Shown: in pieces, positions 9,426-17,823 of the stretch
Layout: every line of letters begins with the position of its first letter
Numbering within the stretch: position 1 is the stretch's first letter
Assembly: GCF_937884665.1 (NCBI RefSeq)
Contig: NZ_CAKZYF010000160.1
Span: forward strand, 1-54,685
Reading direction: 5' to 3'
Source of the DNA: an uncultured Allomuricauda sp.
GTDB taxonomy: Bacteria > Bacteroidota > Bacteroidia > Flavobacteriales > Flavobacteriaceae
DNA: 54,685 nucleotides
Notes under the pieces: model-generated
Databases searched by the model: none
The model's input: the letters and a program-made list of their open reading frames with translations, nothing else
Told to the model about the DNA's origin: nothing
Program-made: the position numbers and the translations under genes

Positions 9426-12400
9426 ATGCTAAAGCACTTAAAAATAGAATCGTTTACCACTTTTAGTGGAAGCGAGCAGGAAGTAAAACTTTCGTATGAA
9501 GTCTTTGGTTTACCATTGCATACTGCCCCAGTTGTCTTGGTAAACCACGCGTTAACGGGTAATTCCAACGTTAGTGGCGAAACGGGTTGGTGGTCGGATT
9601 TGATCGGTCAACAAAAGTGTATCGATACAGAAAAATATACCGTCTTGGCCTTTAACATTCCCGGAAACGGCTACGATGGATTTGTGATTGACAACTATAA
9701 AGATTTTGTTGCAGGAGATGTGGCCCAAATCTTTTTATTGGGACTGGAACAGTTAAATATCCATAAACTTTATGCTATTATCGGGGGTTCTTTGGGAGGA
9801 GGGCTGGCTTGGGAAATGGCCACTTTGAATCCAAAAATCACGGAACACCTGATTCCGGTTGCTTCGGACTGGAAGTCTACCGATTGGTTGATTGCCAACT
9901 GTCAGATTCAGGAACAGATTTTGGTGAATTCCAAACAACCGGTCCATGATGCCCGGATGCATGCCATGCTGTGTTATCGCACCCCAGCTTCCTTCAAGGA
10001 ACGATTTAAAAGGACCACGAATGACGAACTTCAAGTGTTCAATGTGGAGAGCTGGTTAATGCACCATGGCAAGAAGCTCCAGGAACGCTTCCAGCTGTCC
10101 GCATACAAATTGATGAACCAATTGTTGAAGACCATAGACATCACCAGAAATGGGGAGACTGCCTTTGAACAACTACAACAAAGTGATACAAAGATTCATA
10201 TTGTCGGGGTCAATTCAGATTTGTTTTTTACCGCTGAGGAGAATAAAGAAACCTATCGGAAATTAGCATTGGCCCATACCAACGTTACCTATGGCGAAGT
10301 ACAGTCCCTACACGGACATGACGCATTCCTAATGGAGTTTCAGCAGTTGGAAAAACTTTTGGAACCCGTCTTTAATAGGACCAAAAAAGGGGAACAACCT
10401 AAAATTCTAAAATTTGGAGGTAAGTCCTTGGCCAATGGAAAAGGACTTGAGCATGTTCTGGACCTGATACGGGAGAGATCCAAGGCAAAGGAAAATATTG
10501 TGGTAGTCCTCTCCGCAAGGGGCAAAGCGACCGATGAACTTGAGAAAATGTTGAAAAGCGCTTCAGAAGGAGCGGATTTTGAAGCAGATTTCAATCGTTT
10601 TAAGCTATATCAGCAGGCTGACTTTGACCAAGTGGACCTTTTACAGGACTTTGAGGGGATATTACGGATTTTAGAAGGAGTTTCCCTAACACGGGATTTC
10701 AGCGCCAAAATTAAGGACGAACTATTGTCCTATGGTGAACTTATTTCAGGAAAGATGGTGTGCTCCTTGCTGAATTCTTTTGGAACCAAGGCCCAATTAT
10801 TGGATTCCCGAGCGCTTATAAAAACCGATGATGCGTTCAACAATGCCAAAGTGGATGAATCCCAATCCAAGGAAAATGTGATGCGAAACTTTAAAAATCT
10901 GGACCCTGAGGTGGTTCCTGTGGTAACCGGATTTATCGCTTCCAACAGTAAAGGGGCAACTACTACGCTCGGTAGGAATGGAACCAACTATACCGCTGCA
11001 CTTTTGGCCAATTTTTTGGATGCACGGGAATTGGTGAACTACACACACGTGGATGGTATTTTTACCGCCGATCCCAATTTGGTTCCCGAAGCAAAGCGAA
11101 TCGATTCCATTTCGTATGAGGAAGCCAATGAATTAGCCAATTTTGGAGCCCATATCCTACATGCCAAAACCATCGTTCCCCTCATCGAAAAGAATATTCC
11201 TTTACGTATTCGCAATACCTTTAATCCGAAAAGTCCGGGCACACGTATCGAAGTAAATCCCGGTAACGGGGGTATCAAATCGTTATCCGTACAGGAAGAT
11301 GCGGCCCTTATTTATTTGGAAGGTAGGGGGCTTTTGGGCAAAGTGGGAATAGATGCGCGAATATTCCGGGTATTGGGCCAAAATCAAATCAATGTGGGCA
11401 TCATTTCCCAAGGGTCTTCTGAAAGAGGGATCGGCCTTATTGTCAATGCCACAAAAGCCAAAAAAGCAAAACAGGTTTTGGACCTTGAGTTTGAAACAGA
11501 TTACAGTTTTCAAGATATCAACCAAATTTCGGTGAACCAGGAGGTCTCGGTAATTTCCATTGTGGGAATGGATTTGGCGACCTTCCATAAACCCTTCAAC
11601 GCCCTGGTGAAAAACCAAATTACCCCACTTCTCTTTAATAATACAGTCAGTGGTAAAAATGTGAGTTTGGTAGTGGAGAAAACGGATTTGAACAAGGCGT
11701 TAAATGTTATCCATGGTCAGATTTTTGGTGTTTCCAAAAAAATCAATCTTGCCATTTTTGGTCATGGCAACGTGGGGGGCACTTTGATAAATCAGATATT
11801 GGATTCCCACGAAAGTATTGAAAAGAGAAAAGGAATTGACCTTCGCATTTTTGCCGTTGCCAATTCTAAAAAAGTACTATTTCGGGCAAAAGGTATTCGC
11901 GAAGATTGGTCCGAAGAGTTGGGTTTAAATGGAAATGACTATGGCATAAAAGATATAATTGATTTTGCACAGGACCATCATTTGGAGAATTTGATCGCAG
12001 TGGACAATACCGCGAGTGCGGATTTTGTTTCACACTATGAAAAGTTGATTCTTCATGGATTTGATTTGGTCTCATCCAACAAAATTGCAAATACGCTGAG
12101 TTTCGATTTTTATAGGTCTATAAGGCAGGAGCTGGCTGCCAATCAAAAACAATATCTGTACGAAACCAATGTGGGAGCGGGCCTACCTTTGATAGATACA
12201 ATAAAGCTCTTGCATCTTTCAGGAGAGAATATTACCCGAATCAAAGGGGTGTTTTCAGGTTCTTTGAGCTATATTTTCAATACATTTTCTGAGAAGGAAA
12301 GCGTCTTTTCATCCATTGTACAGGAAGCGATGGAAAAGGGATATACCGAACCTGATCCCCGCGAAGATCTGTCTGGGAACGATGTTGGAAGAAAACTACT

Positions 12401-12812
12401 GATTTTAGCCCGGGAACTGGACTTGCAAAATGAATTTGAGGATATTGCGATAGACAATTTGATTCCATCGGAGTTGCGGGCCATAGGATTTGAAGAATTT
12501 CTGAAAGCCATAAAGACCATGGACACAAAGTTTGCGGAAATCAAGAAAAATCAGAAAGACGGATTTGTACTTCGCTATATCGGGGACTTACATGGAGACC
12601 TACAGAAAGATAAAGGCATATTGGAAGCAAAACTGGTCTCAGTTCCCAAAGAAAGTGCCCTGGGACAAGTAAAGGGCTCCGACTCAATTATTGAAATCTA
12701 TACCGAATCCTACGGGGAAAATCCATTGGTTATCCAAGGTGCCGGAGCGGGAGCAGCGGTAACCGCACGAGGAGTTTTTGGAGATATCCTTAGAATCGCT
12801 GAAAAAGCTTAG
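9426..12812 (+). CDS. Trifunctional homoserine O-acetyltransferase / aspartate kinase / homoserine dehydrogenase fusion
   Basis: A 1128-residue protein with three enzymes. Residues 1 to about 320 are a MetX-type alpha/beta-hydrolase with nucleophile Ser122 in GGSLGG, Asp265 in VNSDLFF and His298 in LHGHDAF. From about 325 an aspartokinase begins at KFGGKSLA, with two ACT-like regions near 620-760. From about 770 a homoserine dehydrogenase begins with the nucleotide-binding FGHGNVGG. The C-terminal AK-HSD part matches ThrA. The fusion covers the first and third steps of the aspartate pathway plus acylation of homoserine, committing flux to methionine. The MetX part looks somewhat shorter than free-standing enzymes but keeps its triad. 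It sits between two sulfhydrylases, and the downstream gene starts 2 bp after its stop, so they are surely co-translated. Confidence 0.92.
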   Translation: MLKHLKIESFTTFSGSEQEVKLSYEVFGLPLHTAPVVLVNHALTGNSNVSGETGWWSDLIGQQKCIDTEKYTVLAFNIPGNGYDGFVIDNYKDFVAGDVAQIFLLGLEQLNIHKLYAIIGGSLGGGLAWEMATLNPKITEHLIPVASDWKSTDWLIANCQIQEQILVNSKQPVHDARMHAMLCYRTPASFKERFKRTTNDELQVFNVESWLMHHGKKLQERFQLSAYKLMNQLLKTIDITRNGETAFEQLQQSDTKIHIVGVNSDLFFTAEENKETYRKLALAHTNVTYGEVQSLHGHDAFLMEFQQLEKLLEPVFNRTKKGEQPKILKFGGKSLANGKGLEHVLDLIRERSKAKENIVVVLSARGKATDELEKMLKSASEGADFEADFNRFKLYQQADFDQVDLLQDFEGILRILEGVSLTRDFSAKIKDELLSYGELISGKMVCSLLNSFGTKAQLLDSRALIKTDDAFNNAKVDESQSKENVMRNFKNLDPEVVPVVTGFIASNSKGATTTLGRNGTNYTAALLANFLDARELVNYTHVDGIFTADPNLVPEAKRIDSISYEEANELANFGAHILHAKTIVPLIEKNIPLRIRNTFNPKSPGTRIEVNPGNGGIKSLSVQEDAALIYLEGRGLLGKVGIDARIFRVLGQNQINVGIISQGSSERGIGLIVNATKAKKAKQVLDLEFETDYSFQDINQISVNQEVSVISIVGMDLATFHKPFNALVKNQITPLLFNNTVSGKNVSLVVEKTDLNKALNVIHGQIFGVSKKINLAIFGHGNVGGTLINQILDSHESIEKRKGIDLRIFAVANSKKVLFRAKGIREDWSEELGLNGNDYGIKDIIDFAQDHHLENLIAVDNTASADFVSHYEKLILHGFDLVSSNKIANTLSFDFYRSIRQELAANQKQYLYETNVGAGLPLIDTIKLLHLSGENITRIKGVFSGSLSYIFNTFSEKESVFSSIVQEAMEKGYTEPDPREDLSGNDVGRKLLILARELDLQNEFEDIAIDNLIPSELRAIGFEEFLKAIKTMDTKFAEIKKNQKDGFVLRYIGDLHGDLQKDKGILEAKLVSVPKESALGQVKGSDSIIEIYTESYGENPLVIQGAGAGAAVTARGVFGDILRIAEKA

Positions 12813-12814
12813 AT

Positions 12815-13987
12815 ATGGGTAAAAAGAAATTTGAAACCGAGGCGGTGCGCACCCAACTGGAACGCACCCAATTTTTGGAACATTCCGTACCGCTTTATTT
12901 AACCTCCAGTTTTGTATTCGAAGATGCTGAGGATATGAGAGCTTCTTTTGCCGAAGAAAAAGAACGGAATATTTATTCGAGGTACTCCAACCCGAATTCA
13001 TCCGAGTTGATACACAAAATTTGCAAAATGGAGGGCGCGGAAGATGGTTTTGCATTTGCCTCGGGCATGGCTGCGGTATTTTCAACATTTGCGGCACTTT
13101 TGAACAGTGGTGACCATATTATTTCAGCAAAAAGTATCTTTGGCTCCACCCATGGTCTGTTTACTCAATTCTTTCCGAAATGGGACATTAGCACCAGCTA
13201 TTTTGATACCAATGATTTGGCAAGTATCGAAACTATGGTGCAATCCAATTCTAAGGTCATTTATGCTGAATCGCCAACAAATCCAGGTGTGGATGTTTTG
13301 GACTTGAAAGCTTTGGGAGATATTGCCAAAAGAAACCAACTGATAATGATTATTGACAACTGTATTGCTTCCCCTTACCTGCAACAGCCTATTCGATTTG
13401 GTGCCGATTTGGTGATACATTCCGGGACAAAATTGATGGATGGCCAAGGAAGGGTCCTGGCCGGAATCACCGTGGGCAAATCCGAGTTAATGGACAAAAT
13501 CTATCGTTTTTCCCGTATCAGTGGGCCCGCACTTTCCCCATTTAATGCATGGGTGCTTTCCAAAAGTTTGGAAACTTTGGGATTGCGCGTAGATAGACAT
13601 TGCGCAAACGCATTGCAATTGGCCACATTCTTGGAAGAACATCCTAATGTGAACTGGGTCAAGTATCCTTTTCTGGCCTCACACCCGCAATACGCAATTG
13701 CAAAAAAACAAATGAAGGCAGGAGGATGCGTTGTGGCCTTCGAAGTGAAGGGTGGATTGGAGGCGGGCAAAAAGTTTTTTGATGCCATTCAACTTTTGTC
13801 CTTATCGGCCAACTTGGGGGATTCCAGAAGTATAGTGACCCATCCCGCGTCCACAACGCACAGCAAACTAACAGCAGCGGAATTGGATGCCGTTGGGATA
13901 ACCGAAGGTATGGTGCGAATTTCGGTAGGATTGGAACATTTGGACGATATTGTCCAAGATATTTCACAAGCGTTGGAAAACCTCTGA
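12815..13987 (+). CDS. metZ: O-succinylhomoserine sulfhydrylase-like PLP enzyme
   Basis: A 390-residue member of the trans-sulfuration family. The PLP lysine is in HSGTKLMDGQGR, and the cofactor-binding tyrosine/arginine segment IYSRYSNP is present. The length and the GQGRVLAG segment resemble MetZ more than MetY. It would condense sulfide with an activated homoserine. As the upstream protein is an acetyltransferase by context, the acyl group used is uncertain. It begins 2 bp after the MetX-AK-HSD fusion and ends 48 bp before the Rrf2 regulator. Two sulfhydrylases of different subfamilies in one locus suggest either redundancy or separate sulfide and thiol substrates. Cystathionine gamma-synthase or lyase activity cannot be excluded. 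Confidence 0.85.
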   Translation: MGKKKFETEAVRTQLERTQFLEHSVPLYLTSSFVFEDAEDMRASFAEEKERNIYSRYSNPNSSELIHKICKMEGAEDGFAFASGMAAVFSTFAALLNSGDHIISAKSIFGSTHGLFTQFFPKWDISTSYFDTNDLASIETMVQSNSKVIYAESPTNPGVDVLDLKALGDIAKRNQLIMIIDNCIASPYLQQPIRFGADLVIHSGTKLMDGQGRVLAGITVGKSELMDKIYRFSRISGPALSPFNAWVLSKSLETLGLRVDRHCANALQLATFLEEHPNVNWVKYPFLASHPQYAIAKKQMKAGGCVVAFEVKGGLEAGKKFFDAIQLLSLSANLGDSRSIVTHPASTTHSKLTAAELDAVGITEGMVRISVGLEHLDDIVQDISQALENL

Positions 13988-14035
13988 ACCCTGGCCATAA
14001 AAAGGGGAATTACCAATTTTCCCTATATTCGTTGG

Positions 14036-14446
14036 ATGCTCTCCAAGAAGACAAAATATGGCCTTAAAGCCCTGTCATACCTAGCCTCAGTGGATAGTAA
14101 ACTTCCCGTACAGATAGCCGAGATAGCTGAGCATGAAAACATATCCTTAAAGTTTTTGGAAAGTATTTTATTGACCCTTAGGCGCAACGGATTTCTGGGT
14201 TCAAAAAAAGGAAAGGGAGGTGGGTATTATCTAATAAAGGACCCCAAAGATATTCCCATGACCGCGGTGATGCGGGTTTTGGAAGGTCCTATTGCCATGG
14301 TTCCTTGCGTTAGTCTCAACTTTTATGAAAAATGCGACGATTGTCCTGACGAAAACGCTTGCTCCGTGAACAGACTCATGTTGCAGGTCAGGGATAGTGC
14401 TCTGGAAGTATATCGGAACAATACGTTAGCCGATCTTATTTCGTAA
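14036..14446 (+). CDS. Rrf2 family transcriptional regulator (CymR/IscR-like)
   Basis: A 136-residue protein with an N-terminal winged helix typical of Rrf2 proteins (YGLKALSYLA, SLKFLESILLTLRRNGFL, KKGKGGGYYL). A C-terminal cysteine cluster follows: Cys91, Cys100, Cys103 and Cys109. Four cysteines could bind an Fe-S cluster or zinc, so redox, iron or sulfur sensing is possible, but the ligand is unknown. It lies between methionine genes and the sulfate-assimilation operon, whose promoter carries a perfect palindrome 145 bp downstream of this gene. The likely role is control of sulfur assimilation, similar to CymR in Firmicutes; this is inference from position. Confidence 0.88.
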   Translation: MLSKKTKYGLKALSYLASVDSKLPVQIAEIAEHENISLKFLESILLTLRRNGFLGSKKGKGGGYYLIKDPKDIPMTAVMRVLEGPIAMVPCVSLNFYEKCDDCPDENACSVNRLMLQVRDSALEVYRNNTLADLIS

Positions 14447-14579
14447 AAACGGCCAAAGAATACAGCGTACTTTTTATAGAAATCAATAAATATTTCAATG
14501 TTTTTTTAGCGAATCGCCAAAAGATGGCCGTGATTCAAAATTTATCGATGTTTTAACGAACTGGATTGATAAATACTTC

Positions 14580-14613
14580 TATTTTTGATTACCCTACTAA
14601 ATCTATAGGGTAA
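14580..14613 (+). promoter_or_regulatory. Promoter and palindromic operator of the sulfate-assimilation operon
   Basis: TATTTTTG (14580-14587) is a perfect -7 element. Directly after it, TTACCCTA (14589-14596) and TAGGGTAA (14606-14613) form perfect 8-bp inverted arms around a 9-bp AT-rich centre, a 25-bp palindrome over the expected transcription start. Its size and AT-rich centre resemble Rrf2/CymR sites, and an Rrf2 gene lies just upstream. Repression by that protein is inference. Confidence 0.6.
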
Positions 14614-14621
14614 TTATAAAT

Positions 14622-14885
14622 ATGGTTACGGAACAAATTCTACTAGGCGGTAAGCAAAACAAAATCACCTATCACAAGGATAAAACCTCTGAAAAACCAA
14701 AGCGTAGCATTTTAAAGTCTATTAGTTGGCGTATCGTGGGCACCTTAGATACCGTACTTATCTCCTGGGCGGTTACAGGGACCTTGTCCCTGGCCTTTTC
14801 CATCGGTTTGATTGAATTGGTGACCAAAATGGTGCTTTACTTCTTTCACGAAAGGATTTGGAACAGCATTGGTTGGGGTAAATAA
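14622..14885 (+). CDS. DUF2061 small membrane protein
   Basis: An 87-residue protein with two hydrophobic stretches (about 42-60 and 62-78) and the DUF2061 pattern SISWRIVGTLDT, followed by KMVLYFFHERIW. It should be an inner-membrane protein of unknown function. It is the first gene of the sulfate-assimilation operon, 12 bp before cysH and directly behind the palindromic operator. This linkage is common in Bacteroidota and suggests a link to sulfate or sulfite handling, for example uptake or membrane adaptation. No transport motif is visible. Confidence 0.85.
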   Translation: MVTEQILLGGKQNKITYHKDKTSEKPKRSILKSISWRIVGTLDTVLISWAVTGTLSLAFSIGLIELVTKMVLYFFHERIWNSIGWGK

Positions 14886-14897
14886 GCGAGAATTATA

Positions 14898-15521
14898 ATG
14901 GCACTTACAGAAAGAGAAATTCGGACTTTAAATGAACAATTCAAGGAATCGCCTCCGGCGGCAATCGTCCAATGGGCCATATCCTTTGCGAAAAAACCTG
15001 TGGTAACCACGAATTTTAGACCCTACGAAGTGGCTATTCTCGAAGCGGTTACTCAAGAATTTAAGGAAATACCGGTCATCTGGTGTGATACGGGATACAA
15101 TACATCCCACACCTACAGGCATGCTTCCGAATTAATTGCCCGTTTCAATTTGAACTTAAAACTATACGTACCCAAACAAAGTTCAGCGTATCGCGATGTT
15201 ATCATGGGAATACCAGCCGTAGATGACCCAAAACATTCCTTGTTTACCGAACAGGTGAAATTGGAACCTTTCCAACGTGCAATGGAAGAACATTTGCCCG
15301 ATGTATGGTTTACCAACCTCCGTCAAGGGCAAACGTCGCATAGGGATTCGCTGGACATATTCAGTTTGGGAAAAGAGGGCCTCTTAAAAGTAAGTCCTTT
15401 TTACTACTGGAGTGATTCTCAATTAGACGACTATTTGCTTCATAAAGAATTGCCCAATGAACACAATTACTTTGACCCCACAAAGGTTCTTGAAAACCGG
15501 GAATGTGGACTGCACACCTAA
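14898..15521 (+). CDS. cysH: Phosphoadenylyl-sulfate (or adenylyl-sulfate) reductase
   Basis: A 207-residue PAPS-reductase-family protein. It reduces activated sulfate to sulfite using thioredoxin. The catalytic cysteine is in the C-terminal ECGLH motif. Only one other cysteine occurs (IWCDTG), so the CC...C..C ligands of [4Fe-4S] APS reductases are absent, which points to PAPS as substrate. No APS kinase gene or CysC domain is present in the operon, so PAPS would have to be made by a gene elsewhere. It overlaps the upstream part of the longest cysD frame. cysD more likely starts at the ATG at 15533. Confidence 0.92.
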   Translation: MALTEREIRTLNEQFKESPPAAIVQWAISFAKKPVVTTNFRPYEVAILEAVTQEFKEIPVIWCDTGYNTSHTYRHASELIARFNLNLKLYVPKQSSAYRDVIMGIPAVDDPKHSLFTEQVKLEPFQRAMEEHLPDVWFTNLRQGQTSHRDSLDIFSLGKEGLLKVSPFYYWSDSQLDDYLLHKELPNEHNYFDPTKVLENRECGLHT

Positions 15522-15532
15522 ATCAATACATC

Positions 15533-16480
15533 ATGAATACAATTATTGAGGAAATTCAGAAAACTGAAACAATTGATGCTATGGATAGGCCTAAGGCAAA
15601 CGCCTTGGAGCATGAGGCTATTTATATCATTCGGGAAGTGGCCGCGCAATTTGAACGCCCCGTACTATTGTTTTCAGGCGGTAAGGACTCCATTACCTTG
15701 GTTCGTTTAGCGCAGAAGGCGTTTTGGCCAGCAAAGATTCCATTCCCATTGATGCATATCGATACAGGTCACAATTTCCCGGAGACCCTTGCTTTTCGAG
15801 ATAAACTCATTGCCGAAATGGGGGTCGAATTAATCGTAAGGTCTGTTCAAGACTCCATAGATCAAGGAAAGGTAATTGAGGAAAGTGGCAAATATGCCAG
15901 CAGAAATACGTTGCAGACAACAACGCTTCTTGACGCAATTGAGGAATTCAAATTTGATGCTTGTATTGGAGGAGCTAGACGGGACGAGGAAAAAGCACGG
16001 GCCAAGGAACGCATTTTTTCAGTCCGCGATGACTTTGGACAGTGGGACGAAAAAAACCAACGTCCCGAATTGTTCGATATGCTGAACGGCGAAATTGAAA
16101 TAGGCCAAAATGTTAGAGTTTTTCCGATAAGTAACTGGACAGAGCTCGATGTTTGGACTTACATAGAAAAAGAAAATATTGAAATCCCATCCATCTACTT
16201 CTCGCATCCCCGAAAAACCTTTTTAAGGGATGGATTGATTTGGTCGGCAGCAGATGATATCGTGTTCAGGACAGAGGATGAAACAGTAAGCGAGCGACGC
16301 GTACGGTTTCGCACCGTTGGGGATATGTCCTGTACCGCAGCAGTGGAATCCCACGCCGATACCATTGAAAAAGTAGTGTCTGAAATAAGGGAATCCAAAA
16401 TCTCAGAGCGTGGTGCCAGAATTGATGACAAACGTTCAGAAGCAGCTATGGAAAGACGGAAACAACAAGGATATTTCTAA
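15533..16480 (+). CDS. cysD: Sulfate adenylyltransferase subunit 2
   Basis: A 315-residue ATP sulfurylase catalytic subunit that makes APS from sulfate and ATP with CysN. It has the PP-loop motif LFSGGKDS, the segment HIDTGHNFPET, and the conserved GGARRDEEKARAKER. An upstream in-frame ATG at 15503 lies inside cysH, while the ATG at 15533 gives the usual N-terminus and clears the cysH stop, so it was chosen. cysN follows after 20 bp. It ends with the usual RKQQGYF tail. Confidence 0.96.
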   Translation: MNTIIEEIQKTETIDAMDRPKANALEHEAIYIIREVAAQFERPVLLFSGGKDSITLVRLAQKAFWPAKIPFPLMHIDTGHNFPETLAFRDKLIAEMGVELIVRSVQDSIDQGKVIEESGKYASRNTLQTTTLLDAIEEFKFDACIGGARRDEEKARAKERIFSVRDDFGQWDEKNQRPELFDMLNGEIEIGQNVRVFPISNWTELDVWTYIEKENIEIPSIYFSHPRKTFLRDGLIWSAADDIVFRTEDETVSERRVRFRTVGDMSCTAAVESHADTIEKVVSEIRESKISERGARIDDKRSEAAMERRKQQGYF

Positions 16481-16500
16481 AAACGGCGACAAACTTAAAT

Positions 16501-17748
16501 ATGGAAGTTTTAAAAATAGCAACTGCGGGGAGTGTCGATGACGGTAAAAGTACCCTTATCGGAAGATTGTTGTACGATACCAAATCTTTGACCGAAGACA
16601 AATTAGAGGCGATTGAAAAGACCAGTAGACAAAAGGGATACGACTATCTTGATTTCTCTCTTGCTACTGATGGCCTTGTGGCCGAAAGAGAGCAAGGCAT
16701 AACGATTGATGTAGCGCATATCTATTTTTCCACACCTAAAAAGAGCTATATTATTGCAGACACACCCGGGCATGTGGAATATACCCGGAACATGGTCACC
16801 GGTGCATCCACTTCGCAGGCAGCCATTATTTTGATAGATGCAAGAAAGGGAGTCGTAGAACAGACAAATCGCCATTTTTTCATCAATAATCTCTTGCGGA
16901 TAAAAGAGGTGATAATCGCCATCAATAAAATGGACCTGGTGGGTTTTTCACAAGAAAGATTCAATGCGATAAAAGCGGACTTTCAGGCATTGATGGCCAA
17001 AAGGGATTACGCCGAACAAAAAATCACCTTTATTCCGATTAGTGCTCTAAATGGAGATAATGTGGTCACTAAATCCAAAAATATACCCTGGTATGCGGGG
17101 GTTACCATTTTGGAGCATTTGGAACATTTGGATTTGGCTGCCGTATCCAATTCAGGTACGCCCCGCTTTCCCGTACAATATGTAATCCGTCCTAAAACGC
17201 AGGATTTTCATGATTTCCGAGGATTTGCGGGAAAAGTGTACGGCGGTGAACTTCATGTTGGGGATGAGGTTGTGGTACTGCCATCCATGACCAAGAGCCG
17301 TATCAAGGCTATTTATTTTCACAATAAAAAGTACAGTACTGCACCTAGGCGATCTTCGGTGACCCTAACGCTCAGTGACGAGCTAAATCTGAGTAGAGGC
17401 GATATGTTGGTCCGCGCGGGAGACCTACCTGCTATGGATAAAGAAGTAACGGCCACAGTTTCCTGGATGGATGCCCATTCCCTTGTGACCGGTAAAAAAT
17501 ACAAGGTACAGCATGGGGTCCATAAGGTATGGGCCAAAGTAGATGCTATAATCCATAAAATACATCCGGATTATTCTGGTATTGAAGAGAATGTGTCAGC
17601 CCTACAAATGAATGATATCGCTAAAGTTCGTTTGCGATTCAACAAGCCCATTTTTTATGATCGATTCAAGGAACACCGGACGAACGGCTCCTTCATTATT
17701 TTGGATAGCAGCACCAATAATACAGCAGGTGTCGGATTTATAGATTAA
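16501..17748 (+). CDS. cysN: Sulfate adenylyltransferase subunit 1 (GTPase)
   Basis: A 415-residue EF-Tu-like GTPase that drives the CysD reaction by GTP hydrolysis. The G1 loop is GSVDDGKST (about 10-18), G3 is DTPGHVEYTRNM and G4 is NKMD. The beta-barrel domains follow (about 220-415). The length shows CysN only, without the APS-kinase domain of CysNC fusions. It lies in the same strand and order as cysH and cysD, and the sulfite reductase gene starts 75 bp later. Confidence 0.96.
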   Translation: MEVLKIATAGSVDDGKSTLIGRLLYDTKSLTEDKLEAIEKTSRQKGYDYLDFSLATDGLVAEREQGITIDVAHIYFSTPKKSYIIADTPGHVEYTRNMVTGASTSQAAIILIDARKGVVEQTNRHFFINNLLRIKEVIIAINKMDLVGFSQERFNAIKADFQALMAKRDYAEQKITFIPISALNGDNVVTKSKNIPWYAGVTILEHLEHLDLAAVSNSGTPRFPVQYVIRPKTQDFHDFRGFAGKVYGGELHVGDEVVVLPSMTKSRIKAIYFHNKKYSTAPRRSSVTLTLSDELNLSRGDMLVRAGDLPAMDKEVTATVSWMDAHSLVTGKKYKVQHGVHKVWAKVDAIIHKIHPDYSGIEENVSALQMNDIAKVRLRFNKPIFYDRFKEHRTNGSFIILDSSTNNTAGVGFID

Positions 17749-17823
17749 ATCCATTACGAAGAAATAGGAACTAGGATAAACCATACAGATTTAAATCTAT
17801 AAAACCGAAGGATAGTAGAAATA

